This document shows, piece after piece, positions 14,158 to 21,823 of a stretch of 22,905 bases of DNA. The position numbers were made by a program, and so were the translations under genes. The notes under the pieces are model-generated. The model was not told the origin of the DNA, did not search any database, and worked only from the letters and a program-made list of their open reading frames with translations. The DNA comes from a virus. Numbering within the stretch: position 1 is the first letter of the stretch; each line of letters opens with the position of its first letter. Where the stretch lies: the IMG/VR virus record IMGVR_UViG_3300009495_001299, positions 1-22,905 of that record. One strand, 5' to 3'.

Positions 14158-14682
14158 ATGACTAAAAAAGTAAATGAAGGCCACTTAGGCGATATGGCTC
14201 ATGCAGTAGAGCGTGACCATGAAGTGCAAATGGCCCGTGCCGAATTGTACAAAATTGCAAAATATGCAATCAAACTACACGAAATGCTTAAAGGTGTTAG
14301 TGAAGCAGAAGGCATTGAAGGCTGGCAGCAGTCAAAAATAACCAAAGCAGCAGATTATATTGGTTCAGTATATCATGCCATGGACTACGAAACTAAGTTT
14401 CAAGAAGGTATGGCAGAAGGCAAATATAAATCAGATGCGCAACGCAAAGCAGTACATGCAGCAAAAGCAGATAAAAAAGAATCAACAGTTGATTACAAGT
14501 CAAAGTTAGGCAAAGTTTTAGAATCAAAACTAGCAGAGAAGCTAACAGTTGCCGACGGTGTTGAAGCCTGGATTAAAGACTTTGAAGTATCAAACGCTCC
14601 ACAGTTTCAAGGCAAGTCAAAAGAAAAACGTAAAGAAATGGCAATTGCTGCATTTAAATCTGCAGAAAGTGGCGGCAAGTAA
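14158..14682 (+). CDS. Modular helical head/internal protein
   Basis: 174 residues, TAGGAG 7 bases upstream. The leader MTKKVNE|GHLGDMAHA has VNE, a weaker fit to the protease consensus (Val for Leu/Ile). Three modules I know from marine T4-like phage proteins follow: a helical DHEVQMARAELYKIAKYAIK ... GIEGWQQSKITKAADYIGSV unit (20-78), a GKYKSDAQRKAVHAAKADK unit (88-106), and GVEAWIKDFEVSNAPQFQGKSKEKRKEMAIAAFKS (134-168). No enzyme motif. Its own late promoter suggests high expression. Probably a core/scaffold or internal head protein; TAATG couples it to the next gene. Confidence 0.8.
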   Translation: MTKKVNEGHLGDMAHAVERDHEVQMARAELYKIAKYAIKLHEMLKGVSEAEGIEGWQQSKITKAADYIGSVYHAMDYETKFQEGMAEGKYKSDAQRKAVHAAKADKKESTVDYKSKLGKVLESKLAEKLTVADGVEAWIKDFEVSNAPQFQGKSKEKRKEMAIAAFKSAESGGK

Positions 14683-15293
14683 TGGACTTCTACGCAATGA
14701 GTAATTTAATGAAGGACCTTATTCCTTCTGATCCTGAGGCAGATAGAAATGCTCTATTAGCTGCCGCTGGTAAACCACTCGGCAATGTTCCTGTTACTAA
14801 AGACTATGTTAACGAAAGTGCCCAAGTTGCTCCGGGCAGTTTACCTTTAGATTTGGATCTCAGCAGTCTTGCTGCATTAGCCGGTGTTGCTAGCCCTAAA
14901 AGAACTGTAGTTACAGAAGCTCCTGAAGAAGACGCAGTTTTAAAATCGTTAGTTCCAGGCATTTCAAGAACAAAGAAAGATGTAGGTTCTGAAGATTCAA
15001 TAGTAATGGTACAAAACGCTATACGCAAAGCAATGGATGGGGAAGTTATGACCCAGCAACAACGTAATGCATTTGCACCGTATGCTAAAATGTTAGAGCG
15101 TATATTAGAAGAACCTAGACTAGCTACTATGTTAGATAACATAATGAAACTAGCAAACAAACAAGATGCTGTCAATGAACCGTCTCAGGAAGAAGAACCA
15201 GAAGTTAGTGCAGAGCCTGCACCAAAAGAATCAATAACAGCTATGCTAAAAAGACAATTACAAGATCATATGGAGAAAAACAACAATGGCTAA
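14682..15293 (+). CDS. Head/core-associated protein of unknown function
   Basis: 203 residues, start overlapping the previous stop (TAATG); an ATG five codons later (14697) is possible but lacks a ribosome site. Segments: a helical N-terminus (AMSNLMKDLIPSDPEADRN), an LPLDLDLSSLAALAGV stretch (about 55-70) resembling the RxLAG(I/V) motif of neighbours, a helical middle (about 108-160, MTQQQRNAFAPYAKMLERIL), an acidic Glu/Pro linker (SQEEEPEVSAEPAPKE) and a basic terminal helix (ITAMLKRQLQDHMEK). No known domain. Alternating helices and acidic linker suit a scaffold-type protein; inferred from context. Confidence 0.75.
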   Translation: MDFYAMSNLMKDLIPSDPEADRNALLAAAGKPLGNVPVTKDYVNESAQVAPGSLPLDLDLSSLAALAGVASPKRTVVTEAPEEDAVLKSLVPGISRTKKDVGSEDSIVMVQNAIRKAMDGEVMTQQQRNAFAPYAKMLERILEEPRLATMLDNIMKLANKQDAVNEPSQEEEPEVSAEPAPKESITAMLKRQLQDHMEKNNNG

Positions 15294-17058
15294 CATGCGC
15301 AAACTTATCGAATCAGTAGACAAGACATTGAATGAGGGCAAATACGGACCACATGGTCGAGCAGTAGATGCAGGCATTGAAAAATATCTAACGCAACTAG
15401 GTGACGAGCCAACAGTTGAAGAAATTTATGCAGCACGAAAGGATTTAATATCCGAGTTAGAAGACGCCGGTGAAACCGGTATGTTTGTAAATTCGTCGTA
15501 TATTAGTAGACAATTTATCGGTGCTGTTGCAGAAAAATTAGAATTGCCGGGGCTATTCTCTAATACTGGCTCGAGCTTTGTTGATGTAGAAAAAGATGAC
15601 GCAGGACGTTATAGATCGTATGCTAATGGTAGTAGAGCGGCAGCAGAAGAGCTTGCACAAAAAGGTTATTTGTCAGATAGAGCTGCTGAGAAATTAGGCG
15701 TTACTAATATCTTAGGTATGGAATTTGGCGATGCTAATAGCGATGATGCTAATGCGGTTCGTAACACACAAACAATGGCATCAGGTCGCAGAAATGTTCG
15801 TAGAGAAGTTGCTCGTTTTATGGAACTACTAGCCAAACGCAACGTAGTGAGTGACGGCATTGTTTATGAATCAGCACTAGCACGATTGCTAACAGAAGCA
15901 CTTTCAGATGCAGAAGAAGCTGAATTCCAAGAATTACTTGCTAAAGTACAATCATTGGATCCTGCTAGTTATGATGATGAAGAAACTAAAACAGCAGTAC
16001 AAGCAGCAGTTGATGCAGCTAAAAATATCGAAACTCCAGCAGCACAAACAACAACAACAGCAGCAGAACCAGAAGCAGAACCAGCAGCAACATCAGAACC
16101 AGCAAGCGGCAACACAGATAATGCACTAGCGAAATTTGCAGACTCTGGTAAAGGTGGCTTAGCAAACGATCCAGACGAAGTAGCAGCTATTAAAGAGCTA
16201 CAACAACGTCTAACTGCACTTGGTTGGGAATTAGATGTTGACGGCAAATACGGACCAGCAACTAAACGAGCAGTATCGGGCTTCCAAACAATGATGGGTG
16301 CAACTGCTGACGGAGATGCAGGTCCAGAAACTATTAAAGCAATTGTTAAAGCTGAATCTATTCCGGGTATTAGAGAATTTTACAATGACACTAATGAATT
16401 AATAGCATTAATTGATAAGGGTGCATTGTATACGGAATCTGCTAACAGCGAACGTAGGGAAGATGATGCTAACATTAGCTATACAACGCCTTATGATCAG
16501 TTTAGCCAAGGAAACACTCGAACATTACAAAATAATTCTATAGATTTTCGTTCGTTAATTAGCCTTGTAGAAAACAGTTTATTAGAAGCAGTTAGTGAAC
16601 AAGAACAAGCTCGTGCATTAGAATTGTATAACAAACATAAGACAAAATATGTTGCAGGGAATACTGAAGCAGATTATATGGCCGGCATGCCAAAAACTTT
16701 CCAGGACAGAATCAATAAAGTAAACCAATGGACTAAAACTGACGCAATATCAAACGCACCAGCATCACAAGATCAACGAGCTGCTGGGTCTTTCACATCA
16801 GCTGACCCAGTACAAGACGGCGAACCGCGTCCTACAGAAAGCGGTGTGCAAGGTGATTATGCGAAAGCAGCATGGGATGCATTATATGACGGTTATTTAG
16901 ATCCAGCCACTGGCAACGTGATAGAAGGCGGCAAAGTACCTGCTAGACCAGCTGCTCCAACACCGCAGCAACTCCAAGGCGGTTCCCCAGATAATACTAC
17001 GATTTGGGATAGAAGATGGGCAGCTACTCACAATGCAGACGGAACTCCAAAAGGATAA
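15286..17058 (+). CDS. Large peptidoglycan-binding internal/head protein
   Basis: 590 residues. GGAG 10 bases before the ATG; overlap with the previous gene is 8 bases. Leader MANMRKLIESVDKTLNE|G (LNE at 15-17) fits a T4-type protease site. Residues 20-215 are an unknown helical domain with GPHGRAVDAGIEKYL and SSYISRQFIGAV. An Ala/Thr/Glu/Pro linker (about 245-275) shares 22 identical bases with the linker of the gene at 11085. A PG_binding_1 domain lies at about 300-353 (IKELQQRLTALGWELDVDG...YGPATKRAVSGFQ). The C-terminal third is hydrophilic with another possible LLE|A site (about 434). It may be a packaged wall-binding protein used in entry or a structural component. No catalytic motif is visible. 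Confidence 0.85.
   Translation: MANMRKLIESVDKTLNEGKYGPHGRAVDAGIEKYLTQLGDEPTVEEIYAARKDLISELEDAGETGMFVNSSYISRQFIGAVAEKLELPGLFSNTGSSFVDVEKDDAGRYRSYANGSRAAAEELAQKGYLSDRAAEKLGVTNILGMEFGDANSDDANAVRNTQTMASGRRNVRREVARFMELLAKRNVVSDGIVYESALARLLTEALSDAEEAEFQELLAKVQSLDPASYDDEETKTAVQAAVDAAKNIETPAAQTTTTAAEPEAEPAATSEPASGNTDNALAKFADSGKGGLANDPDEVAAIKELQQRLTALGWELDVDGKYGPATKRAVSGFQTMMGATADGDAGPETIKAIVKAESIPGIREFYNDTNELIALIDKGALYTESANSERREDDANISYTTPYDQFSQGNTRTLQNNSIDFRSLISLVENSLLEAVSEQEQARALELYNKHKTKYVAGNTEADYMAGMPKTFQDRINKVNQWTKTDAISNAPASQDQRAAGSFTSADPVQDGEPRPTESGVQGDYAKAAWDALYDGYLDPATGNVIEGGKVPARPAAPTPQQLQGGSPDNTTIWDRRWAATHNADGTPKG
16063..16084 (+). repeat. 22-bp exact repeat, copy 2 (Glu/Pro/Ala linker)
   Basis: Identical over 22 bases to 11406-11427 and in the same kind of linker next to a peptidoglycan-binding domain, here before the domain instead of after it. 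Confidence 0.8.
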
Positions 17059-17062
17059 TCAA

Positions 17063-17527
17063 ATGAATGTATACGATATAGTTGAATCAGAAATAACTGA
17101 ATATGTGAAAGGCGGTTCGGGAGCAGGATCAAGAATTTCTCCCGAACGTATGGCAGAATTAGATTTGAATGTCACAGGCAACTGGCACGTATACGGCTCT
17201 GATACTTCTGCATGGGAATATAGTCCTGCTGCATTAAAAGAGTTATGGCAAGACGGTATGGAACAGCACATTAGATATACATTCAATATAGATCCTGATT
17301 CTGAGCAAGGCAAAGAACTTGCTGTAAAAATCATGACTTGGCTCAATACTACCACCGGTGGCCAAACTTCTAAGCAGAATATTATTAATGCATTTAAATT
17401 TGTGTCTGAACAAGACGGCGAAAACGGCACCGATCCTATCAAACATAATGAAGCTCTTGGATTAATGATGAATATGTTGCTACTGATTAACGATGCCATA
17501 GAGCGTGTTGTTAATAATCAAGACTAA
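17063..17527 (+). CDS. Last gene of the head/internal block, unknown function
   Basis: 154 residues from ATG 17063, with AAGGA about 8 bases upstream; an earlier in-frame ATG at 17033 lies inside the preceding gene without a site. Leader MNVYDIVESEITE|Y has ITE at 11-13, fitting the protease consensus. Then come a Gly/Ser turn (KGGSGAGSRISPERM), a WHVYGSDTSAWEYSP segment and helices with MTWLNTTTGGQTSKQNIINAF and LGLMMNMLLLINDAIERV. No known domain. It closes the late block; the next gene has its own sigma-70-type promoter. Confidence 0.75.
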   Translation: MNVYDIVESEITEYVKGGSGAGSRISPERMAELDLNVTGNWHVYGSDTSAWEYSPAALKELWQDGMEQHIRYTFNIDPDSEQGKELAVKIMTWLNTTTGGQTSKQNIINAFKFVSEQDGENGTDPIKHNEALGLMMNMLLLINDAIERVVNNQD

Positions 17528-17537
17528 CCATTTTAGG

Positions 17538-17566
17538 TTGACTTCCTTCTAAATCTATTATATAAT
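17538..17566 (+). promoter_or_regulatory. Sigma-70 promoter (TTGACT, 17-bp spacer, TATAAT)
   Basis: TTGACT at 17538-17543 and a perfect TATAAT at 17561-17566 are separated by exactly 17 bases, one mismatch from the full consensus. It lies in the only sizeable intergenic gap (17528-17599). The start would fall near 17573, leaving a leader of about 27 bases with AGGAG before dsbA. It would be read by unmodified host polymerase, so early expression of the dsbA to polymerase unit is expected. Confidence 0.85.
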
Positions 17567-17599
17567 AGTTACATAACTAATAAAACAGGAGTGTGACCT

Positions 17600-17860
17600 A
17601 TGAGCGACCGTACCTATGGTGCAGAAGAAAAAGCAAAACTTGAACGTCTAGTTAAGGAAGGTGTAACAGTATTGCAAGAAATTGAAGACCTTAATGCAGG
17701 TCTTAAAGATACAGTCAAAGCAGTAGCAGAAGAACTTGATATTAAGCCTGCTCTTATCAACAAAGCAATTAAAGTTGCACAGAAACGTGACTGGGATAAG
17801 CATTACGATGCATTTGACGATCTCGAAACATTGATTACTACCCTAGGATACGATAAGTGA
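17600..17860 (+). CDS. dsbA: DsbA-like double-stranded DNA-binding transcription protein
   Basis: 86 residues, all helical and charged. It fits the T4 DsbA family (phage dsDNA-binding protein, unrelated to the thiol oxidoreductase of that name) in size and pattern: an N-terminal helix, EEIEDL-like EIEDLNAGLKDTVKAVAEEL, then IKPALINKAIKVAQK and an acidic end. T4 DsbA binds DNA near late promoters and aids late transcription. AGGAG 8 bases upstream is a strong ribosome site. It is the first gene behind the sigma-70 promoter, and its stop overlaps the GTG of the next gene. The call rests on remembered family likeness, not a search. Confidence 0.75.
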   Translation: MSDRTYGAEEKAKLERLVKEGVTVLQEIEDLNAGLKDTVKAVAEELDIKPALINKAIKVAQKRDWDKHYDAFDDLETLITTLGYDK

Positions 17861-18093
17861 TAAAGTCACAAGAAACCATGAAGTGGATTGGCACAGTACT
17901 CTTTTTTATTGCTGCCATCTTACTTTCTAGTAATTTTGAATATAGTAAGTGGGGCTTTGTTGTTTTTGCAATGGCCCACGTACTACTCAGTTCGCTGTTC
18001 TTTTACTTAAAAGATAAGCCGATGTTTGTTCAAAATTTTGTGTTTCTGTTTGTAGATCTCTACGGAATCTACAACTATTTCATAGCAGGTTAG
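17857..18093 (+). CDS. Small three-helix membrane protein (GTG start)
   Basis: 78 residues from GTG 17857, which overlaps the dsbA stop and has AGGA 8 bases upstream; ATG 17878 (MKWIGTV) is a shorter option without a good site. Three hydrophobic helices at about 8-25 (MKWIGTVLFFIAAILLSSNF), 30-50 (WGFVVFAMAHVLLSSLFFYL) and 57-77 (FVQNFVFLFVDLYGIYNYFI). No signal peptide or known catalytic motif. The layout and the NxVFLFVDLYGIYNYF ending resemble small SWEET/PnuC-like helix bundles, but this is only suggestive. A second three-helix protein follows directly, so the two may act as partners. Confidence 0.75.
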   Translation: MIKSQETMKWIGTVLFFIAAILLSSNFEYSKWGFVVFAMAHVLLSSLFFYLKDKPMFVQNFVFLFVDLYGIYNYFIAG

Positions 18094-18094
18094 A

Positions 18095-18367
18095 ATGGCG
18101 TATGATTACGGGTGGAGTGATTTTGTAGGCAACTTAGGAGTCTTATTATTAATAAGCACGTTTGCTATGTTGCAGTTTGATAAGATTGACTCTAAAGGCT
18201 TTTGGTATAGTTTTAATAATTTAGTAGTTGCAATGCTACTAATGATTAATCTATACTTTAAGCCTAACTTGTCCAGTATCATTATTGAAGTGTTTTGGAT
18301 ACTACTAAGTATTTATGGACTAGTAAATTATTACAAATCTCGTTCTAGAGAACATGAAGACGGTTAA
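18095..18367 (+). CDS. CBU_0592-like small membrane protein
   Basis: 90 residues with three membrane helices at about 10-27, 36-54 and 60-80, then a polar basic end (KSRSREHEDG). The pattern VGNLGVLLLISTFAMLQFDKIDSKGFWYSFNN followed by IIIEVFWILLSIYGLVNYY matches the CBU_0592 family of bacterial small membrane proteins as I remember it (function unknown). It starts one base after its partner gene ends. Two consecutive three-helix proteins placed between dsbA and the DNA polymerase suggest an early membrane function, such as transport or envelope change. Confidence 0.75.
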   Translation: MAYDYGWSDFVGNLGVLLLISTFAMLQFDKIDSKGFWYSFNNLVVAMLLMINLYFKPNLSSIIIEVFWILLSIYGLVNYYKSRSREHEDG

Positions 18368-18395
18368 GTTGGCCAGAAGCAACAAGGAGAATTAA

Positions 18396-21086
18396 ATGCC
18401 ATACGTAGACGCGATGTTTGATCGCGATCAAGATATTATCCGTGTCGTAGAACGACGCGATGGTAAAAGGACTTATACAGAGTACCCTGCAAAATATACA
18501 TTCTATTACAAAGACCCTAAGGGCAAGTACAAGAGTGTGTACGGTGATCCACTAAGTCGTATTGTGTGCAAGAACACAAAGGACTTCCGCAAAGAAGTTG
18601 CTATCAACAGAGACAAAGAACTGTTTGAAAGTGATATTAATCCTATCTTCCAGTGTCTAAGTGAAAACTATCTTAATCAAGATGCTCCTAAACTAAACGT
18701 AGCTTTTTGGGATATTGAAACGGACTTTGACCCAGAGCGAGGGTTTGCTCCAGTTGAAGATCCGTTTATGCCAATCACTGCTATTACAGTATGTTTGCAG
18801 TGGCTTGATAGTATGCTGGTTACTGTAGCAATGCCTCCTAAAGGAATACCGTTAGAAGAAGCAACCGCAATGTGTAAAGCACGTTGGGGCGATAGTGTTG
18901 TACTGTTTCCGAACAATAAAGAAGGTGAAGGACAAATGCTTAATATGTTCTTAGACCTTATTGAGGATGCGGACATTCACAGTGGTTGGAACAGTGAAGG
19001 ATACGATGTTCCTTACACTGTTAACCGTATTAAACGTGTACTGAGTAGTGACGACACAAGACGTTTTAACCTCTGGAGTCAAAAGCCTAAACGGCGCGAG
19101 TATGAAAAGTTTGGCAAGCTAAGTGAAACATATGACACAATTGGTCGTGTACACTTAGATTATCTTAACTTGTATCGCAAATACACATATGAAGAACGTC
19201 ATACATATCGACTAGACGCTATTGGTGAAATCGAAGTAGGCGAAAACAAAACAGTTTATGAAGGCACACTTGATCAGTTGTACAACAATGATTTTGAAAA
19301 GTTTATTGAATACAACATTCAAGACGTTGCACTACTAGATAAAATTGATAAGAAGCTACGTTTTATTGACTTGTCAAGCGAACTAGCACACGCTAACACA
19401 GTGTTGCTACAAACTACAATGGGCGCTGTAGCTGTTACAGAACAAGCTATTGTTAACGAAGCACATCACAGAGGTTTGCAAGTTCCTAATAGACAAAAGC
19501 GAGATGACGAAGCTACACAGGCAGCTGGTGCGTATGTTGCGTTTCCTAAAAAAGGCTTGCACAAGTGGATTGGTTCAATGGACTTGAACTCACTGTATCC
19601 GTCAGTGATTCGTGCGCTGAACATGGCTCCAGAAACTGTAGTAGGACAGATCCGTCCTGAGATTAGTGATGCTCGTGTAACAGAAGATATGGGACTAAAG
19701 AAACAGAGCTTTGCTGGTAGCTGGGAAGGACGCTTTGCTACTGAAGAATACGAAGCAGTTATGGAACAGCGTAAAGACATTGCTCTTACTATTGACTGGG
19801 AAGACGGACGTTCAGATGTACTAAGTGGCGCAGAGATTTACAAGCTAATCTTTGATAGCCACATGCCGTGGATGCTAAGTGCTAACGGTACAATCTTTAC
19901 TACAGAGTTTGAAGGTGTTATTCCGGGTATTCTAAAGCGTTGGTACAGCGAACGTAAAGATTTGCAGAAGATGCTAAAGAAAGCAAAAGAAGCAGGAAAT
20001 GCTATTGAGATTGAATACTGGGATAAGCGTCAGCTAGTTAAGAAGATTAACTTGAACAGTTTGTATGGTGCCATTCTTAACCCTGGTTGTAGATTCTTTG
20101 ATAAGCGTATCGGACAATCAACCACACTAACTGGACGTACTATTGTTAAGCACATGAGTGCAGAAGTAAACAAAGTTATTACAGGCACATATGATCACGT
20201 AGGCGAAGCTGTTATCTACGGCGATACTGACTCTGTGTACTTTAGTGCTTGGCCTACGCTACGCAAAGAAGTAGAGGCAGGTAATATTCCGTGGACTAAA
20301 GAAAACGTTATTACACTGTATGATCAAGTATCAGAAGCAGCAAATGCAACTTTTCCAGACATGATGGCACAAGCGTTTCACTGTCCAAAGAGTCGATCAG
20401 ATGTTATTGCAGCAGGTCGAGAGATTGTTGCCGAAAGCGGACTGTTTATTACTAAGAAGCGTTATGCGGCATTAGTTACTGACATCGAAGGCTTTAGAAC
20501 AGACGTAGACGGTAAGCCTGGCAAAGTAAAAGCTATGGGCTTAGACTTGCGTAGATCAGATACTCCTGTGTTTATGCAAGAGTTTTTGAGCGAACTATTG
20601 CTTATGGTACTTACAGGCAAACCGCAAGAAGATGTACTTGAACGTATCACTGTATTCCGTAAGGAGTTTAGTGAGCGCCCTGGTTGGGAGAAAGGTTCGC
20701 CTAAACGTGCAAACAAAGTCGGACACTACAGACGCTTAGAAGAGAAGCAAGGTAAAGCTAACATGCCTGGACACGTTCGTGCAAGTCTTAACTGGAATAC
20801 ACTTAAACGTATGAATGGTGACAAGTATTCGCAAGAGATTGTAGACGGTATGAAAGTTATCGTTTGTAAGCTCAAGCAGAATCCATTAGGATACACAAGT
20901 GTTGCGTATCCAACAGACGAATTGCGTATGCCAGAATGGTTCAAAGAACTTCCGTTTGATGATGCAGCAATGGCAGAAACAATTATTGATAATAAGTTAG
21001 ACAACTTGATTGGTGTGCTTAACTATCCATTAGAAGATACTAAGCGTCACAATACATTTACAAGTTTGTTTGACTTTGGAGACTAA
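18396..21086 (+). CDS. 43: Family B DNA polymerase, T4 gp43 type
   Basis: 896 residues (T4 gp43 is 898). It replicates the phage genome and proofreads. Exonuclease motifs: FWDIETDF with D106 and E108, an NSEGYD element near residue 200, and YNIQD before the palm. Polymerase motifs: DLNSLYPS starting at D396 (motif A), KxxxNSLYG with K549/K550 and N554-G558 (motif B), and YGDTDS with D610 and D612 (motif C). All key residues are present, so it should be active. AAGGAG at 18384-18389 is the strongest ribosome site in the window. No split, intein or frameshift is seen. The C-terminus FTSLFDFGD resembles the T4 clamp-binding tail. Confidence 0.98.
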   Translation: MPYVDAMFDRDQDIIRVVERRDGKRTYTEYPAKYTFYYKDPKGKYKSVYGDPLSRIVCKNTKDFRKEVAINRDKELFESDINPIFQCLSENYLNQDAPKLNVAFWDIETDFDPERGFAPVEDPFMPITAITVCLQWLDSMLVTVAMPPKGIPLEEATAMCKARWGDSVVLFPNNKEGEGQMLNMFLDLIEDADIHSGWNSEGYDVPYTVNRIKRVLSSDDTRRFNLWSQKPKRREYEKFGKLSETYDTIGRVHLDYLNLYRKYTYEERHTYRLDAIGEIEVGENKTVYEGTLDQLYNNDFEKFIEYNIQDVALLDKIDKKLRFIDLSSELAHANTVLLQTTMGAVAVTEQAIVNEAHHRGLQVPNRQKRDDEATQAAGAYVAFPKKGLHKWIGSMDLNSLYPSVIRALNMAPETVVGQIRPEISDARVTEDMGLKKQSFAGSWEGRFATEEYEAVMEQRKDIALTIDWEDGRSDVLSGAEIYKLIFDSHMPWMLSANGTIFTTEFEGVIPGILKRWYSERKDLQKMLKKAKEAGNAIEIEYWDKRQLVKKINLNSLYGAILNPGCRFFDKRIGQSTTLTGRTIVKHMSAEVNKVITGTYDHVGEAVIYGDTDSVYFSAWPTLRKEVEAGNIPWTKENVITLYDQVSEAANATFPDMMAQAFHCPKSRSDVIAAGREIVAESGLFITKKRYAALVTDIEGFRTDVDGKPGKVKAMGLDLRRSDTPVFMQEFLSELLLMVLTGKPQEDVLERITVFRKEFSERPGWEKGSPKRANKVGHYRRLEEKQGKANMPGHVRASLNWNTLKRMNGDKYSQEIVDGMKVIVCKLKQNPLGYTSVAYPTDELRMPEWFKELPFDDAAMAETIIDNKLDNLIGVLNYPLEDTKRHNTFTSLFDFGD

Positions 21087-21087
21087 A

Positions 21088-21258
21088 ATGAAAATTAAAT
21101 TAGAAATAGAGTTAGATACAGACAAACAAACGGATCTTGATTTAGTTGACGATCTTATGGACGAGTTGGCTAGCTTTCGAGAAATTTTAGAAACTAAACA
21201 ACAAAACCTAAATAAAAGACCAGCTAACACAAACAGAAAACCTAAGGCGAAAACATAA
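21088..21258 (+). CDS. Small acidic/basic protein of unknown function
   Basis: 56 residues from ATG 21088 with GGAG 6 bases upstream; an in-frame TTG at 21070 lies inside the polymerase gene and looks wrong. The product begins MKIKLEIELDTDKQTDLDL, continues as an acidic helix (VDDLMDELASFREILETKQ) and ends in a basic Asn/Lys tail. No known domain. Its place directly after DNA polymerase, coupled by TAATG to the cytidylyltransferase, suggests real expression. Confidence 0.65.
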   Translation: MKIKLEIELDTDKQTDLDLVDDLMDELASFREILETKQQNLNKRPANTNRKPKAKT

Positions 21259-21674
21259 TGAAGGTAGGATTTACTTGTAGTACGTTTGATTTGTTACATG
21301 CAGGTCATGTGCAAATGTTGCGTGAAGCAAAAGAACAATGCGACTATTTGATCTGCGGATTACAAGTAGATCCTAGCATTGACCGTGCAGAGAAGAACGC
21401 TCCTATACAAACTGTTGTGGAGCGTTACACTCAGCTAAAAGCAGTTAAGTATGTTGACGAAATTATCCCCTATGGTACAGAAGACGACCTAGAAGATATC
21501 TTGACAATGTACAATATTCATGTTAGAATATTAGGAGAGGAGTATCGTGACAAAGACTTTACAGGTAAAGATATTTGTAGACGGCGCGATATTGACTTAC
21601 ATTTTAACAAGCGTGATCACCGTTTTAGCTCAAGTGATTTACGCAAGCGAGTAGCAGAAAGCGAAAACAAATGA
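21258..21674 (+). CDS. TagD-like cytidylyltransferase
   Basis: 138 residues, the size of B. subtilis TagD (129). The fold starts FTCSTFDLLHAGHVQML with nucleotide-binding HAGH at 14-17 and ends with RFSSSDLRKR (122-131), the counterpart of the ISSTxxR motif. These enzymes use CTP (or ATP) to activate a phosphorylated alcohol or sugar, e.g. glycerol-3-phosphate to CDP-glycerol. VVERYTQLKAVKYVDEIIPYG in the middle is typical. The following phosphomannomutase and epimerase genes point to sugar or glycan activation. Substrate is not determined; an ADP-heptose-type or RfaE-like role is possible. Confidence 0.85.
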   Translation: MKVGFTCSTFDLLHAGHVQMLREAKEQCDYLICGLQVDPSIDRAEKNAPIQTVVERYTQLKAVKYVDEIIPYGTEDDLEDILTMYNIHVRILGEEYRDKDFTGKDICRRRDIDLHFNKRDHRFSSSDLRKRVAESENK

Positions 21675-21823
21675 GTAAAGCATTTTGGCTGGGTGGAATA
21701 CTAACTGGTTTAGGTGTTGGAATAGCACTAGGCAATTATGCACACCCTTATGAAGTGTGCAAGCGTATGTACAATACCCCAGAAGACATTGCAGAATGTG
21801 TTTGGATTAAGGAGAAACAGTGA
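21671..21823 (+). CDS. Small membrane or secreted protein, 50 residues
   Basis: Its ATG overlaps the upstream stop (ATGA). MSKAFWLGGILTGLGVGIAL is a Gly-rich hydrophobic helix like a membrane anchor or signal peptide, followed by GNYAHPYEVCKRMYNTPEDI and AECVWIKEKQ with two cysteines. The coupling to both neighbours and typical membrane-anchor start make it credible. No family recognised. Confidence 0.65.
   Translation: MSKAFWLGGILTGLGVGIALGNYAHPYEVCKRMYNTPEDIAECVWIKEKQ

Noticed and set aside
15908-16129. Gln/Lys-rich 73-codon + frame
   Set aside because: It is the shifted reading of the Ala/Thr/Glu/Pro linker repeats of the 15286 gene, not a separate poly-Gln protein.
16020-16130. CAG/CAA-rich tract considered as a microsatellite or regulatory repeat
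   Set aside because: It follows the codon frame and encodes a plausible flexible linker; units are irregular.
17524-17539. Possible terminator hairpin before the sigma-70 promoter (AACC...GGTT)
   Set aside because: The stem is only four pairs and no T-tract follows, so it would not terminate.
21070-21087. TTG start for the small gene after DNA polymerase
   Set aside because: The ATG at 21088 has GGAG at the right distance; the TTG lies within the polymerase gene without a site.
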